Shown one piece after another: positions 1 through 11,154 of a DNA stretch of 64,000 nt. The notes under the pieces were generated by a model that saw only the letters and a list, made by a program, of their open reading frames with translations, made no database searches and was not told where the DNA came from. Within the stretch, counting starts at the first letter, position 1. Every line of letters begins with the position of its first letter. Source of the DNA: Candidula unifasciata (taxonomy: Eukaryota; Mollusca; Gastropoda; Stylommatophora; Geomitridae); NCBI GenBank assembly GCA_905116865.2, contig CAJHNH020008432.1:193501-257500 (forward strand), given 5' to 3'. The translations under genes were made by a program, and so were the position numbers.

Positions 1-470
1 GCTTTACATTGGATTCATAGACTATGAAGAAGCTTTCGATAGCCCTGATATGGAATCTCTCCAGAAATTAACAGGGTACTATGGAATCTCACAGAAAATT
101 ATTAACTTAGCAAAGGTAGCACATAAAGACATGAAATGTTGAGTTCTTCATCAGGGAAAGCTAACAGATGCATTTGAAATAAAAACAGGTGTGCGACAAT
201 GATGTTTTTCGTTGCCTCTCCTATTTTTACTGGCAATATTCATTAATTGGTGCCTGCGCAGAATAGAGGGAATGAAATGGTATGATAGAATTACTCATGT
301 AGAGCTTTGGGAGAGAACTAAACCAGTTTCAGTGGAGAAAAGAAATAAAGGAAGGCCAAATAAAAACACATGGAGAAGGGAACTAGAGAGTAAAGTTTAA
401 AAGATGGAGGGAGCTGCATGCAATAGCGAAGAAGGCAGAAGAATAAGAAGAAGCAGCTTCCATAATTTAT
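1..470 (+). pseudogene. Decayed LINE fragment (reverse transcriptase plus 3' end)
   Basis: Translation from base 2 gives a reverse-transcriptase block with FIDYEEAFDS, whose Asp is the first catalytic carboxylate of the palm, and then GVRQ followed by a stop where functional enzymes read QGC. Stops also occur near base 140. From about 250 the frame passes into a typical LINE C-terminus (VELWERTK, then GRPNKNTWRRELES). The YxDD block expected between these parts is absent, so an internal deletion has joined the palm to the tail. The element starts outside the window. It resembles RTE/L2-type elements common in invertebrates; the clade is a guess. It is not functional. Confidence 0.75.
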
Positions 471-1487
471 GTAATGAGTAACGGCACAACATCACTGTAT
501 ACCAAGCAACTGAGTGCACCCTGGCTCGGCTATCTATCATATGTTAACCTTTTCACCAAGGAACAAATCCTTGCAAGGATTCTTGATCTTCATTTTATTA
601 GAATATCAAGAAAAAACACCTTGAAAAACAAAAACAAACAACATTTACTTGTTACAACAACAAAATCAAGGACCAAATACCAACATTTACCATTTATATG
701 AAGAGGAGTAATAAATGAACAACAAATGCCAAGGAGAATACATTTATATTTCTTTGGGTCTTCAAAATAAATTATAGCGTGATTATTACTTGATAACCTG
801 AGCTGGTAAGCCTATGGCTAAAGAGGAAAACGCAAAGTAAAAATTTCTATAAAAAACAGTTTTTCACAAGGAAACCCCTTTACATGCTATTATAAGTAAA
901 TGTATTTATTTCCAGTCATGCTAAACGTTAGCACAGGCACAAAAGGAATAAATTCTGTTAAGAATAAGTAATGGCAATTGTTCACCTAAAATGCACACAC
1001 ATACTCAACAAACATATAAAAAAACATATACTCCTAAATATATGCGCACATACACCCAACAAATGTGTACATACATATACGCAACATATAAAAAACAAAC
1101 ACTTAACAGACAAGTACATACATATACTCAATATACTTGCACACACTCAACAAACACATAAAATACTCAACAAACATGTACCAACCAACTAACCTTCTCT
1201 CAACATCTTCAAGCCAAACACAGCAAACAGTGCCGAAGATGCATAGTATGTTAGAGCCCTGGGCACTACCGTTGCTGCATAGCCCACAATCGCTGGACAA
1301 ACATAAAAAATCTCACATTCAGAGATCAGTCTTCAATGGTAGTAATATGGCATGGGAATATTGTGGTTCACAAAACAAGTAAAGTCTGTACTGGATAAAT
1401 CAATGTCATGTCATCTCTGTGTGTGTGTGCCTGTTCATGACTGTGGGTGTGCGTGAACATTTGTATCTATATCATCATCACCGTAGT
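471..1487. other. Non-coding, AT-rich; ACA-rich low-complexity stretch
   Basis: No supported gene. Bases about 975-1,170 are a degenerate ACA/CATA-rich tract that makes short open frames on both strands without protein-like composition. If it is intronic to TMEM165, it lies in the intron after exon 2. Confidence 0.5.
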
Positions 1488-1997
1488 AAAAACACCACCA
1501 CTACTGTCACCAATGTCATCACCACCGCAGTCATCATCATCATCTATATCGCCATCATCATATAGACCACCACCACCACTGTCATCATCACCATCTGCAT
1601 GGTCATCATCATACAGACCACCACCACCACTACTGTCATCACCACCGCAGTCATCATCATCATCACCATCATCTATATCGCCATCATCATACAGACCACC
1701 ACCACCACCACTGTCATCACCACCGCAGTCATCATCATCATCATATAGACCACCACCACCACTGTCATCACCACCGCAGTCATCATCATCATCATCACCA
1801 CCATCTACATCATCATATAGACCACCACCACCACCACTGTCATCACCACCGCAGTCATCATCATCATCATCACCATCTGCATCGTCATCATCATACAGAC
1901 CACCACCACCACTACTGTCATCACCACCACAGTCATCATCATCATCATCTGCATCGTCATCACCATACAGACCACCACCACCACTAATGTCATCATC
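1488..1997 (+). repeat. TCA/ACC compound minisatellite
   Basis: A tandem array of a 51-78 bp unit made of (ACC)n, TGTCATCACCACCGCAG and (TCA)n, with unit starts near 1,564, 1,615, 1,691, 1,746, 1,818, 1,896 and 1,968. Because the unit is rich in trinucleotides, long frames stay open on both strands (about 216 residues Pro/Ser-rich on plus, about 207 Asp/Gly-rich on minus). They have no start context, no splice support and no recognisable domain, so I treat them as by-products of the repeat. Confidence 0.85.
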
Positions 1998-2385
1998 CTT
2001 GGATGGAGAGAAATATTCTGCTGGTGCCTTCTCTAGAGGGCTGTCCAGCACTATGTGGCTGCTCTGGACTGGCCTGATAGATGAGTCCACCAGGTGAGCT
2101 AGGAAACAAAGATGACCACATAATAATGAGGCTGCTGTGTCCCAGAAAACTACCTGGGAAAGCTAACTCTGGCAACAGATGCCAGCAGAAGTTGAACATG
2201 TTGGCCGAAAGGTGCATATATTGCTCCCATATTATAAACAGACACAACACATTTACATCTTCGGGTGGATGCAGAAGAAGAAGAGCGGGCTCCTGAGATT
2301 TTCTTCTGTTTGATTCACAAGTGAACTTGAAATACTGTCAATTTAACTGTCCTACACTTATCTGGCAATGTACTTTCACAAATAC

Positions 2386-2605
2386 CTGATAGGAAAGTCA
2401 TGGCAAACAGAGCAAACAGGGCTCCCATCAGCACAGTCAGTCGTGAATGTGTCATGGCCATGATGGCTGCAATAAAAAATGTCTTATCTCCAATTTCCGA
2501 CACAATGATCACAGAAAACGAAGCAATGAAAGCATGTAGGAAGCCCAGATTGCCTTTCTCGATCTTCTTTGTAGACAGCGCATCCTCATCAAGACTTTTC
2601 GTCAT
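2386..2605 (-). CDS. TMEM165: TMEM165/GDT1 family Golgi cation transporter, exon 2
   Basis: This exon encodes the first conserved block of the UPF0016/GDT1 family: GFLHAFIASFSVIIVSEIGDKTFF, written here in two parts as GFLHAFIASF and SVIIVSEIGDKTFF, followed by IAAIMAMTHSRLTVLMGALFAL. The E-x-G-D-K-T motif is the family hallmark and contributes acidic residues to the Ca2+/Mn2+ path. The family acts as a Golgi Mn2+/Ca2+-proton exchanger needed for glycosylation. The acceptor is CTGCAG ending at 2,606 and the donor is GTATTT starting at 2,385. The exon enters in phase 0, matching exon 1, and is 220 bp long. The second transmembrane helix is cut at the donor. Downstream exons with the second motif are beyond base 1. 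No stop or frameshift is seen, so the gene looks intact as far as visible. Confidence 0.9.
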
Positions 2606-2859
2606 CTGCAGCATAAAAGAAAGAAAGACTACTTTAACTCTTTTAATCCAACAGATTTGACAGCAGATGCATTATGTGGCAACCTAAACCATAAAGAATA
2701 CACCAATGCTTTACTTCTGAGCTTTACTTCAAATACATAGCGAGATTTTCTTAGTGTACTCAGACCAGAGATGATAGATATAATAACATATAGGAGAGAC
2801 ACAAAGCTCCTCACCCAGCTCTCCAAATACCACCATTTTAAAGAACAACCCATGCAAAG

Positions 2860-3960
2860 CCGACTGCAGAAACCCCAGAAGGCTAGACTAAAGAGAACCT
2901 GTTTTATTAAGAACGCAAATGCCAAGCTCGCTGTCCTTAAATTCCCTCCCATAATGCCAAATGTTCCACTTAAACCTTACAACGACTGCCCCCCTTGGCT
3001 TAGGGATAGCCTACCAACAGTCAGAACCACTGTAACATGGATCTCCTCCAAATCATCAATGAGCAGCACTGATATGAAATCAACTACAGAAGGAGAGATC
3101 AATAGACTTCATCCACACCAGAGTTGGATTCGAGTGTATACAGATGGTTCAGCCAAGAGAGCAGTAAGAGACCAGAGGAGGAGGAATATACATAGAATGC
3201 CCAAATGGTTTAAAAATCGACCAGGCTGTACCAACAGGTTCATATTCCTCCAATTACAGAGCAGAAGCAGAAGCACTTCTAGCGGCATGTTCTTTCCTGA
3301 ATGGACAACAGCACAGCAAATATAGCAGAGTGGTCTTTCTGACTGATGCTATGTCAGTTCTACAAGCAATTGTTAACCCAAAAGACACTCAGTTTGTAGA
3401 CATGACGCAACAGCTGATTTTACTTAGGCTCTTCAGTAGAACAATCTGTACTGCAGTGGATTCCAGGTCACTGTGGCTTGGAAGGCAATGAAATAGCGGA
3501 CAGATTGGCCAGAAGCGGCAGTGACATGGTACAACCAAATAGCGACTTAACCCACGAAGAGATGAAAACATTAATACAATCAAGTATCCAAGAAAGGTGG
3601 CTGGATACCCACAAAAGATTTTCTCCCCAAGACTCACTTCATCGCCTCTCTAGAGAGAGACAGTGTATCATATTCAGACTAAGGACTGGGCACAACAGAT
3701 TTTGTCAACACATATTCAAATTTTTCAGTGTAGGAAACACGGAGATGTGTCCCTGCAACGTGGCACCCGAAAATGCTGAGCATGTGCTCCAACACTGTCA
3801 ACTGTATGCTGACAACAGAGACACAATCTGGCCTGTTCCAACCACACTGAAGACAAAACTGTATGGTACACGAGAGGATATGGAATGCACGATAGCTTTC
3901 ATAAAGGCTACCGGCCTCCTGATATAAGTTTTCTGACAGAAGGATCGAAGAAGAAGATGT
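2860..3960 (+). pseudogene. LINE 3' end: RNase H domain and Cys/His tail (decayed)
   Basis: The fragment holds a RNase H region starting at WIRVYTDGSAKRA (about 3,124; first catalytic Asp in YTDGS), a shifted middle part, the LEGNEIADRLARSGS block at 3,478, and a C-terminal region with CPCNVAPENAEHVLQHC, a Cys/His cluster typical of I/Jockey-type LINE ORF2 tails. It ends at the stop near 3,925, followed by a GAAGAAG-type tail. At least two frameshifts break it. It lies inside TMEM165 intron 1, antisense to the gene. A sister copy is at 49,560-50,560 and shares the last about 100 residues and the tail sequence. Confidence 0.8.
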
Positions 3961-5224
3961 GTTGTTTGACACCCATGAGTAAAAGCTGATGATATGTGGT
4001 GCATAAAAAAGATGAGGAGGACACTGAGTGAGCTATATGCAGCAGCAAAGGATAGGATGACTTGACTTAAGTTGTTTGAGGGCATACGCTCCATTGGGGA
4101 ACAAAGGGCCGAAGAAAAAAAATATTTAAGATGCCTGCCATTTGTTCTTCTTTTGTCCTTGATCCTCTTTCACAATATTTAATATTCAGTGTTTAATTAA
4201 GAATCAACATCAAAGCATTCCCATAAGCACTCCATTCCCTCTTCAGCAGCAAGTAGAGAGTTCCGATTCTGATTGTACCAATAACAGTCTGACTATATCC
4301 GTCTCGCCTTTCCCCTGAGTGTGCAGTGTCGGCCAGATCCCCTGGTCACTTGTCACAACACTATTCTGCTCAGACCATGATGATCCATCTGTTCACTCAC
4401 CCCTAAATGTTCCTTATAACATCTAACTAGTCATGCATCAATTTACCACCAAGTTGTGCAGAACCAGCCAGTCTATTTGCCTGTTTCCCAACACAATGGC
4501 ATCACCCGGAGAAATTATCCAAAGGATACTTAACTACTCGGGTCATCTCAAATGATGCTTGCTGTTCTGCCCGCAGCATACTTATCTCATCCGTTCTCAA
4601 TATGCTCTGTGAGTCAGTTAAAATTATGATAGCTGACTCTCAAGCCAGCGGAAGGCTGCAGTGACTGTTCCACCTCCATTCTCAAACTAGATGTGGTATC
4701 ATATGCCAGGCTTTGCTGTACTAAGCAATATCCATTTGCTTTTGCTAAGAATCCCAATGAACTTTGCCTCTTAACACAGAGCCATTTGTAGAGGAAATCA
4801 CATCATCTGGACGAGAATGAACTTCTGATTCTGCAGCTCCCACTGGCCAGTTGCTGCACTCTTGGCCCAATGTGATTATAAGCCCACAAGTCTGGTTGTT
4901 GCTTGGACACTGACCCACAAATATCCTTGCCCAATATTATCAAGCCAGTACAAATGTCTAATTGTGTCTTCAGTTTGCACCTTCCAAGACCTTCCTCTTC
5001 TCATCTTCGACCTTTAGCTCTGTCTAGAGCTAACAGCAGGAGGTGCTTCTTGTCTGCGGCTACTCTGAGGTATGATTTTACTTGCAGCACTTTGCACCTA
5101 TCTGTAATAGTCTGAAGTGCAAATTTATATCGCAGACCTATTACTGGGGTCCCTCTCAGTGGAGATGTGGCTTTTTAAACACATGTTGTGAATAATCTAA
5201 GCAGCCAGAGATAAAAACAACTGC
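3961..5224. other. Intron sequence without recognised feature
   Basis: Part of TMEM165 intron 1. Bases 3,990-4,110 may be further decayed LINE sequence (KMRRTLSELYAAAKDRM-like reading on plus). Nothing else is supported. Confidence 0.4.
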
Positions 5225-5840
5225 CTATTAAAAGACTGCTTACTTGGAGCCACCCACTCTGCATGGATTTCAACAGTGGTGTTGAGAACTGACCGTTCAG
5301 AAAGCAATATCAAACTTATCACCCTGTAGCAGGTCCTTTGCAGAACATCACTCTCATCTTGGTCAGTCTAAAAGATACTCGATCTCTCGCCAGTTCTCCT
5401 ACTTCGTGCACTTTCATATCCAAGAAGTCTCTTATATCCTGTGCCCATATTTATTATGGTCGGCTCCTCCCCCTTCTTCCTGGTACCAAGCCTTCTTCTT
5501 TTTGCTTTAGAGACATCATGCTTTTTATTAGCCAATATTTCTATTTCTTGTTTATAAACATCTGGCATATTTGTATGCAGTCTGTTAACAAATATTTAGG
5601 TCAGTGAGCTAGCCGGTCGCCTTCATACTGCGGCTCCTTGAAAAGAAGAGTGGCAATGACAAATATTCTGATGACTAGCAGTATCATTGGTAGTGGTAAA
5701 TGAGACAGAGGCACAGAGAGATAAATAATACATCTTGTGTCTTCGCCTTAATCGCCTTTTACAGCATGCTTGTTAGGGAGGCAGCATCTATATAAATATT
5801 TTTTTTGACTATCTAAAATGGGACCCCCAGAACTAAGACG
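5225..5840 (+). mobile_element. SINE (family S2) fragment with shared 3' domain
   Basis: Bases 5,270-5,340 match the body of the tRNA-headed SINE at 30,305-30,539 (read on its minus strand): TTTCAACAGTGG, GACCGTTCAGAAAGCAAT. Bases 5,745-5,840 carry the 3' domain common to several SINEs of this window (AATCGCCTTTTACAGCATGC, TTGTTAGGG, then AAATGGGACCCCCAGAAC). About 400 bp of other sequence separates the two parts. The copy is in TMEM165 intron 1, antisense to the gene. Confidence 0.55.
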
Positions 5841-6184
5841 GTGGATGTGGAGAAAGATGAATGCCTGTACACAATGGCAAGCAGATGAAGACAATAACTA
5901 AAGCTTTGTAGCCTTAGAATATATCAGATTTAATAGCATTAAACTGTATTTCTTTATTTATCATTGTCGAAATCAACAAAAAGTTGCCGGCTGCCAAATC
6001 GACTGCAGCTGAATTGAACAGAGTATTTCAGAATTACAAACCCCATTTACAACCATTAGCCAAATATGCTGACTCAGTATCTGTATCATTCATGTCCCAC
6101 TTGCACACATTTCTATACTGTACTGTAGTTTAATCCTCACATCCTGCAAGTATTTTGACCAACAAAGATCACAAATGAAGAATT

Positions 6185-6440
6185 GAGGAGGAAAACCAAA
6201 TGCCATCAATGGCAAATGTTATCAAAGGAAGAAGATGGAAATGGTTTGGACATGTCTGCAGAATGTTTTGTGACACTTTGGCAAGGACAGCTCTCCAATG
6301 GATGACAGATGGAAAAAGGAGACGTGGACAACCAAAGGCAACTTAAGGACAGCAGAAATGGAAATAAAGGAAAGTAAAATGATGCGACATACCATAGGCA
6401 CAAAAGGAGCAGACCGGCCTCAATGGAGATCACTTTTGAA
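6185..6440 (+). pseudogene. LINE ORF2 C-terminal fragment
   Basis: The plus frame reads IKGRRWKWFGHVCRMFCDT, then LARTALQWMTDGKRRRGQP and a degraded Trp/Arg-rich end. This RWxWFGHVxRM...GKRxRGRPxxxW pattern is the standard C-terminus of RTE/L2-like LINEs downstream of the reverse transcriptase. One frame change occurs near 6,340. It sits 150 bp downstream (in gene sense) of TMEM165 exon 1, within intron 1, and has no intact neighbours. Confidence 0.75.
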
Positions 6441-6595
6441 TACCTTATTTGTCAACAGTGACATGAAAATATATACTGTAGTAGACGCCACACCGCGTAA
6501 ATTAAGAATCATGCCTTTAACACATTCTAACTATACTTCTGATATCCCATAAAAATTAATCTTTAAGACGATCAGAATTATAAATCCAAACTCAC

Positions 6596-6811
6596 CTTAA
6601 ATTTATCTCTCACATCTTCCCGCTCAAGATGGTGCTTTCCATCCTCATGGTTGGAATCCTCATTGGAATCTTTATCCTTTGAATGCAGCAGATGCCTTGA
6701 CTGATGAAACAGTGATAAAGAGTCCATTGTTTCTGCTGAGTGGGCAGAGCTATGTATCAAGGTCAGCAGAGCTGTCAGAAGGACACAGCAGCTTCCTACA
6801 GTTATCTTCAT
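6596..6811 (-). CDS. TMEM165: TMEM165/GDT1 family, exon 1 with signal peptide
   Basis: The exon encodes 72 residues beginning MKITVGSCCVLLTALLTLIH, a clear N-terminal signal peptide (positive residue, then a hydrophobic core to about residue 20, then SSAHSAE as a likely cleavage region). An acidic, His-rich luminal stretch (SKDKDSNEDSNHEDGKHHLE) follows. It ends at AAG|GTGAGT, a near-consensus donor at 6,595, in phase 0, which matches the phase of the exon at 2,386-2,605. TMEM165 proteins have this layout of signal peptide, variable luminal linker and then the first EGDKT domain, so I join the two exons. The link rests on strand, phase and layout; the linker itself is not conserved enough to prove it. 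Intron 1 would be 3,990 bp. Confidence 0.8.
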
Positions 6812-8690
6812 TTTGGGAGTGGGTGTAGAATACAGGTGTTTGACCCCTAAATAATAGCAATCAGAAGCAACAGTTGGTAAATCAAATCCACATTGTCTTG
6901 AAGTCCAGAAGCACCAGTTGAAGTTATGCAGAATTTGACGGATAAGAATGTGGCCGCCTCAAAGGGAAATACTGATGAGGCTGTAGCAAGCCTTAGGCTG
7001 CTGCATGACTGTTCAATCCTGCCAGAGAAAACAAAACTATTTCACAATTTTGTATTACTGTCTTTGGGTATGTGAATATCTAGAACCTTTCTCTATGTCT
7101 GCCTGTGTGTGTATGCATTATGGCACTTATATACAGATTAAAAAATTGTTTATTTTCTAACTCTCCCTTATGTACGTTTGAATGTATGCATTCACCATCC
7201 ATGCCTTTGTGTTTTTAATTTGATATTTATGTATTTTTATTATATGAAATAACATGCTTTATAGACAAAATGCCAGTGTGAAAGATAAGTGGATGCGCCG
7301 AATGTAAGATGGGCCTGCGTGCCCAATTTGTGAACCTCTGTAAATAGAGTGTGGTCATCTGTTTCTAATCCTTCAGCTTTCTCTCTTATCTCCCTCCTAC
7401 AATTGTTCCCACATCCAGGCCTTGGGGTACAACTGGCCGTTAGCCATACAATTGTATAGACCAATCAGCTATTTTTATAGACCAGTCAGCACTTAACTCT
7501 TTTAGTCCCAAAGAACGCATCAAACTTTCATAGGTTCCTACCCAGAAGCCTAATAAACCCAAGATGCGCTGATTTAAAGTCTCTCTTGACTACCCTTTGG
7601 GCCAATGATGCTAAACTCCCTGGGACTCAAAGAGTTAACTAAGCATTATGCAGTCATTATCACAGCAGCTACCCTTATTCCAAGAAACTGGTCTCGTCCC
7701 CTTCTTAGGAAAAGAGGGAGACCAAAGAACGGAGATAAATGTTGTTCCTCCCCTCCCAATCACCACAAAGACTCTATTCCTTGCCACTACCCTGCCTTGT
7801 GTCTTTCATTGTGTGTGTGTGTGTGAGTGGGGTGTGTGTGTGTGTGGTGCAAGGAAGAGAAGGGAGGAGGGGGTCTGATGCCCTGCTTGAAAACCACATT
7901 TTACCAGGAACCATAACTTTCTTTACTTGACGTGTGAGATAATCAAGTGATGACTGTGAATCTGCAACCAAGACAAGACTGCAAGAACCGAAAGTTAAAA
8001 CTGGTGTGGCCAGACAACAGTACTATGCAGGAAGCCATTGAAGAATAAGAAACCAACACAACTGGTGTCGTCAGCTGCTAAACGCTGCAGGATTTAATGA
8101 GGAGGGAATCAAAGCATTTATAGATTGAATAGTTCGAAATGCTGTGATGGATAATCTGTTGATTAACTAACGAAGTAACAAACTAACTGATAGTTCTAAA
8201 CTATGGCAGCATTTAATATGACTGAGGTATCTCACTATCTGAAACACAATGCTGTTTATGTGCAAGTTTCATTTAACCTTGTGTAGAATGTCTTCTAAGT
8301 GATCCAGGATATTCTAAGAATTATGTGACATTTAGGATCCCACCCTGCACCCTTAGTGACTGCAGATTTTTCCATGACCAATATTTGTATATTATCCTAG
8401 GAAACAGGCAGAGCAAGAAGAACAAGATGGAAAGATAAAATCAAAGAAATTCTGCAATAGTCTATGGTCGAGGTGGAAGCAGACTCTTATACATATTTCT
8501 CTCCTCAGCTGAACCAACAGAGGAGTGAGTAAAGAAGAAGATATTAAAAAAATTAATTTGTTCTCCAAATATTTTTGCTAGGGTTGTGTCAAAAACTTTT
8601 AATGTTGTAAAACCACTGCATTGCTATGGCCAGAATCCTTTTGACTTTTCCTGAGCAACTTCCCCTGTTTACTGTATTGTTACAGTATTT
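6812..8690. other. Upstream region of TMEM165; no clear feature
   Basis: This should contain the 5' UTR and promoter of the gene, but I see no defensible TATA box, CpG-rich block or initiator. A GT-rich microsatellite lies at about 7,810-7,850. The short open frames are not protein-like. Confidence 0.4.
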
Positions 8691-9048
8691 AATAAGCTTC
8701 GCAATTCTGAGATACCCTGTTCGGTTCCAGCTGCAGTTGGTTAGGCAGCACATCGCTTAGCATTGATTTCGACAGAAGTTTTTAGAGTCTACCGTTCAGA
8801 AACAATGGCAAACTACTGGATGTAAAACTGCCTAGTAAAACCAGACAGCCAAACAAACAAAAATGCTATGGTTATTTCTGCAATGTCCTATAAAGGATAT
8901 GCAAATGACTTAAGAGTATTTAAAATATAAAAGAAATAAAGATTAAATAAGATTAAATACACAATGAGACAGAATTACACGAAGAGAGAACTACCTAATT
9001 AGTCGCCTTTTACAACAGGCTTGTTGGGGTGATGGATGGGGAGGGGGG

Positions 9049-9082
<34 letters not shown>

Positions 9083-9135
9083 AGGTCTAGTAGGTTATTG
9101 TGTGTTCTCCAAAATGGGACCCCAGAACCTTTCAT
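8690..9135 (+). mobile_element. SINE (family S2) with 3' domain and expanded G run
   Basis: The head region has TTCGGTTCCAGCTGC, a worn B-box region. The body has TTTCGACAGAAG, CCGTTCAGAAACAATGGCAA and AACTGCCTAGTAAAACC, matching the S2 SINE at 30,305-30,539. Bases 8,993-9,132 are the common 3' domain (AATTAGTCGCCTTTTACAAC, then GTAGGTCTAGTAGG and AAATGGGACCCCAGAACC). A pure G run of 31 bases (9,051-9,081) has grown at the position where sister copies carry a short G run. Confidence 0.65.
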
Positions 9136-9769
9136 CTGTAACTAAGCAACATGCCTTACACAAAGGTGCAGCTCTGTGGCTTCAAGTTTAGTGAGCTTGT
9201 TTCACAATCTTATGGGTACATTAACAGGATCTTATGTCTGCAACAGCTTGTTTTAAAAAAAAACCTGTTCTGGATTTGGGGGGGGGGGGGGGAGAAGTGG
9301 TGGGAAAACCATGGAAGAGACAGAGGTCTCACCGTGTAATAACCACATATGCAGCAGTGGATACTAATAAAACAATGACTAGGGATATACACATCCACCT
9401 CAGCTAACTTCCATTGTGAAGACTGCACCCCAAAAAAAAATTCTTATTGAATAACTGCAAGTCAGAAATTATTTATCTTTGACTGCAGTCATATTTGCAT
9501 TGTGGCATACCCTAATTTACTCTGCAGGGGCAATGCATGCATTCAAATTAATTAAACTTCACAAAGTCAGCATGACCACATCTTATACTGAAGTTAATCA
9601 ATATTCTTCTAAAGCAATCATGATTCTGAAGTCCAAACAACAATTAACTCTTCTAAACTTCTTCTTCCCTTTATACTAGATTTATATTATAGTGTGAAGG
9701 AGTGTTTAGTTGTTTCAATTGTTAGTTTAGTTTTAAAAAAAATGAGAGTATGCAAAGCAGAAGGTTGTG
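9136..9769. other. Unannotated spacer
   Basis: AT-rich sequence with a G run at 9,279-9,292 and no recognised feature. Confidence 0.35.
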
Positions 9770-9975
9770 GACTTCTTTTTTTTCAGGCTCCCTGGCTGTG
9801 AACTCTGGCAGAAAAGTTCTGACTGTTCATCCCCTTCTGGGTTTTGGTGGTTTGGTCTCAGAACTTGAGTTCTGTGTGCACATCCATTTTAAAAATATGG
9901 TTTATTTGTATATTTGTCTACAGATTGTTGGTTCTTCCCCTCTCAGATTGATGTGTGTAGTGATGCATAGCAATT
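9770..9975 (+). mobile_element. SINE body fragment (family R1)
   Basis: Contains the R1 signature CTGGCTGTGAACTCTGG, AAGTTCTGACTGTTCATCC, CAGAACTTGAGT, then ATTGTTGGTTCTTCCCCTCT. The same order of motifs recurs at 11,340, 21,375, 59,757 and 59,925. The 3' domain is missing here. Confidence 0.55.
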
Positions 9976-10628
9976 ACTCCGAAGCCTATCCGGTAAACAA
10001 AACAAACATAAAAATGTGTTCCCGTAACTCACAGGAGGCTAATGCTCAAGATGACCACGTGAGAGTAAAACATCTATGAAACACATACAACCTGATGTTT
10101 GGAAAAGTTACCAGTACTCAAATAACTGTAACCATGCTGAGTGTTTGCTTTGAATCAGTGTCTGTTTTTTTTTTTTTTTATATATACTGCAAAAAAGGCC
10201 AAATGAAAACTTTATGTTTGTTTATATGTAAAAAAAAATTTCTTACAAGGACATGATTATCAACAGGCTGCATGCCATATGACAACATTAAATAGATTTC
10301 CAATCTCCACACATGTGTCAGTTACTGTTTATTTATTTTTTAAGGGTACATAAATGATTCATCACCATATAGTCCAGAAGCTGTGCTCAACTTAAGAACT
10401 CTGTAATTCCTAGATTTCCTGTGTTTGGGGTAAATTAAAAATTAGGTCCTGAAAAAAAAACTGTGAGCCTCATGTGACAAATAATGACACAACAGGATGC
10501 TGATGATGATGTATGCACCACATTAGCGGTGAGCACACAAAATATTTCAGCTGTAAATCACCATAACAGTGTCCAAAATAGAGGTGGCTGCAGGTGAGAT
10601 GGTATCTCTTGTCTTGTCCACAATTGCC

Positions 10629-11042
10629 TCACAGCGTAGTGGGGAGTCGCAGTTTTCTATCCTGGGCCAGGTGTGTTGCACGTGTTGTTGTTAGTCCGTG
10701 TTGCCTCAGGATCTCTGATATATTGTCTATCCATCGTACTCTCGGTCTGCCTCTTGCTCTAGGGCAGTAGTGCTGTTCGTTGTATGCTCGTAGAGGCAGT
10801 TGGTCGGTTTGCATTCGCATCAAGTGGCCAAACCACTCTATTTGTTGCTTCTTTATGTATTGCAGGCATGGTGTGGTTCCTACAATTGATCTAATGTTCT
10901 CGTTTCGAACTCTGTCTCTCCTTGTGACATTGGCAGCCTTACGTAAGCATCTCATTTCGCACATCGTGATCTTTTTCTCCTGTGCTCTTGTTAGGGACCA
11001 GGTTTGGCATTGGTAGCAGAGGGTTGGTATCAAATAATACAT
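10629..11042 (-). pseudogene. LINE ORF2 C-terminal fragment, open frame
   Basis: An open frame of about 137 residues reads PTLCYQCQTWSLTRAQEKKI, MRCLRKAANVTRRDRVRNEN, QIEWFGHLMRMQTDQLP and GRPRVRWIDNI. This is the post-RT C-terminus of RTE-like LINEs (YGxETW...RRDRxRN...WxGHxxRM...GRPxxRW). It is still open over its length, so the insertion is younger than the other LINE ends here. The catalytic domains are gone: the 5' truncated copy starts downstream of the YxDD block. It has no partner ORF and is not functional. Confidence 0.85.
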
Positions 11043-11154
11043 TTACACAAATTATGACCTGGTAGCTCAACAAAGGGAAAGAAAAAGACCTGTATACATT
11101 TTTTTGAAATTAGTAAAATCTTTTTGTGCTGTTAATTGTCACAAGGCGGATATG

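Noticed and set aside
1447..2097. Open frames of over 200 residues on both strands across the TCA/ACC array
   Set aside because: Generated by a trinucleotide-rich minisatellite; no domain, no splice support, open in antisense too.
7240..7464. Short minus-strand frame upstream of TMEM165
   Set aside because: Not protein-like and not linked in phase to exon 1.
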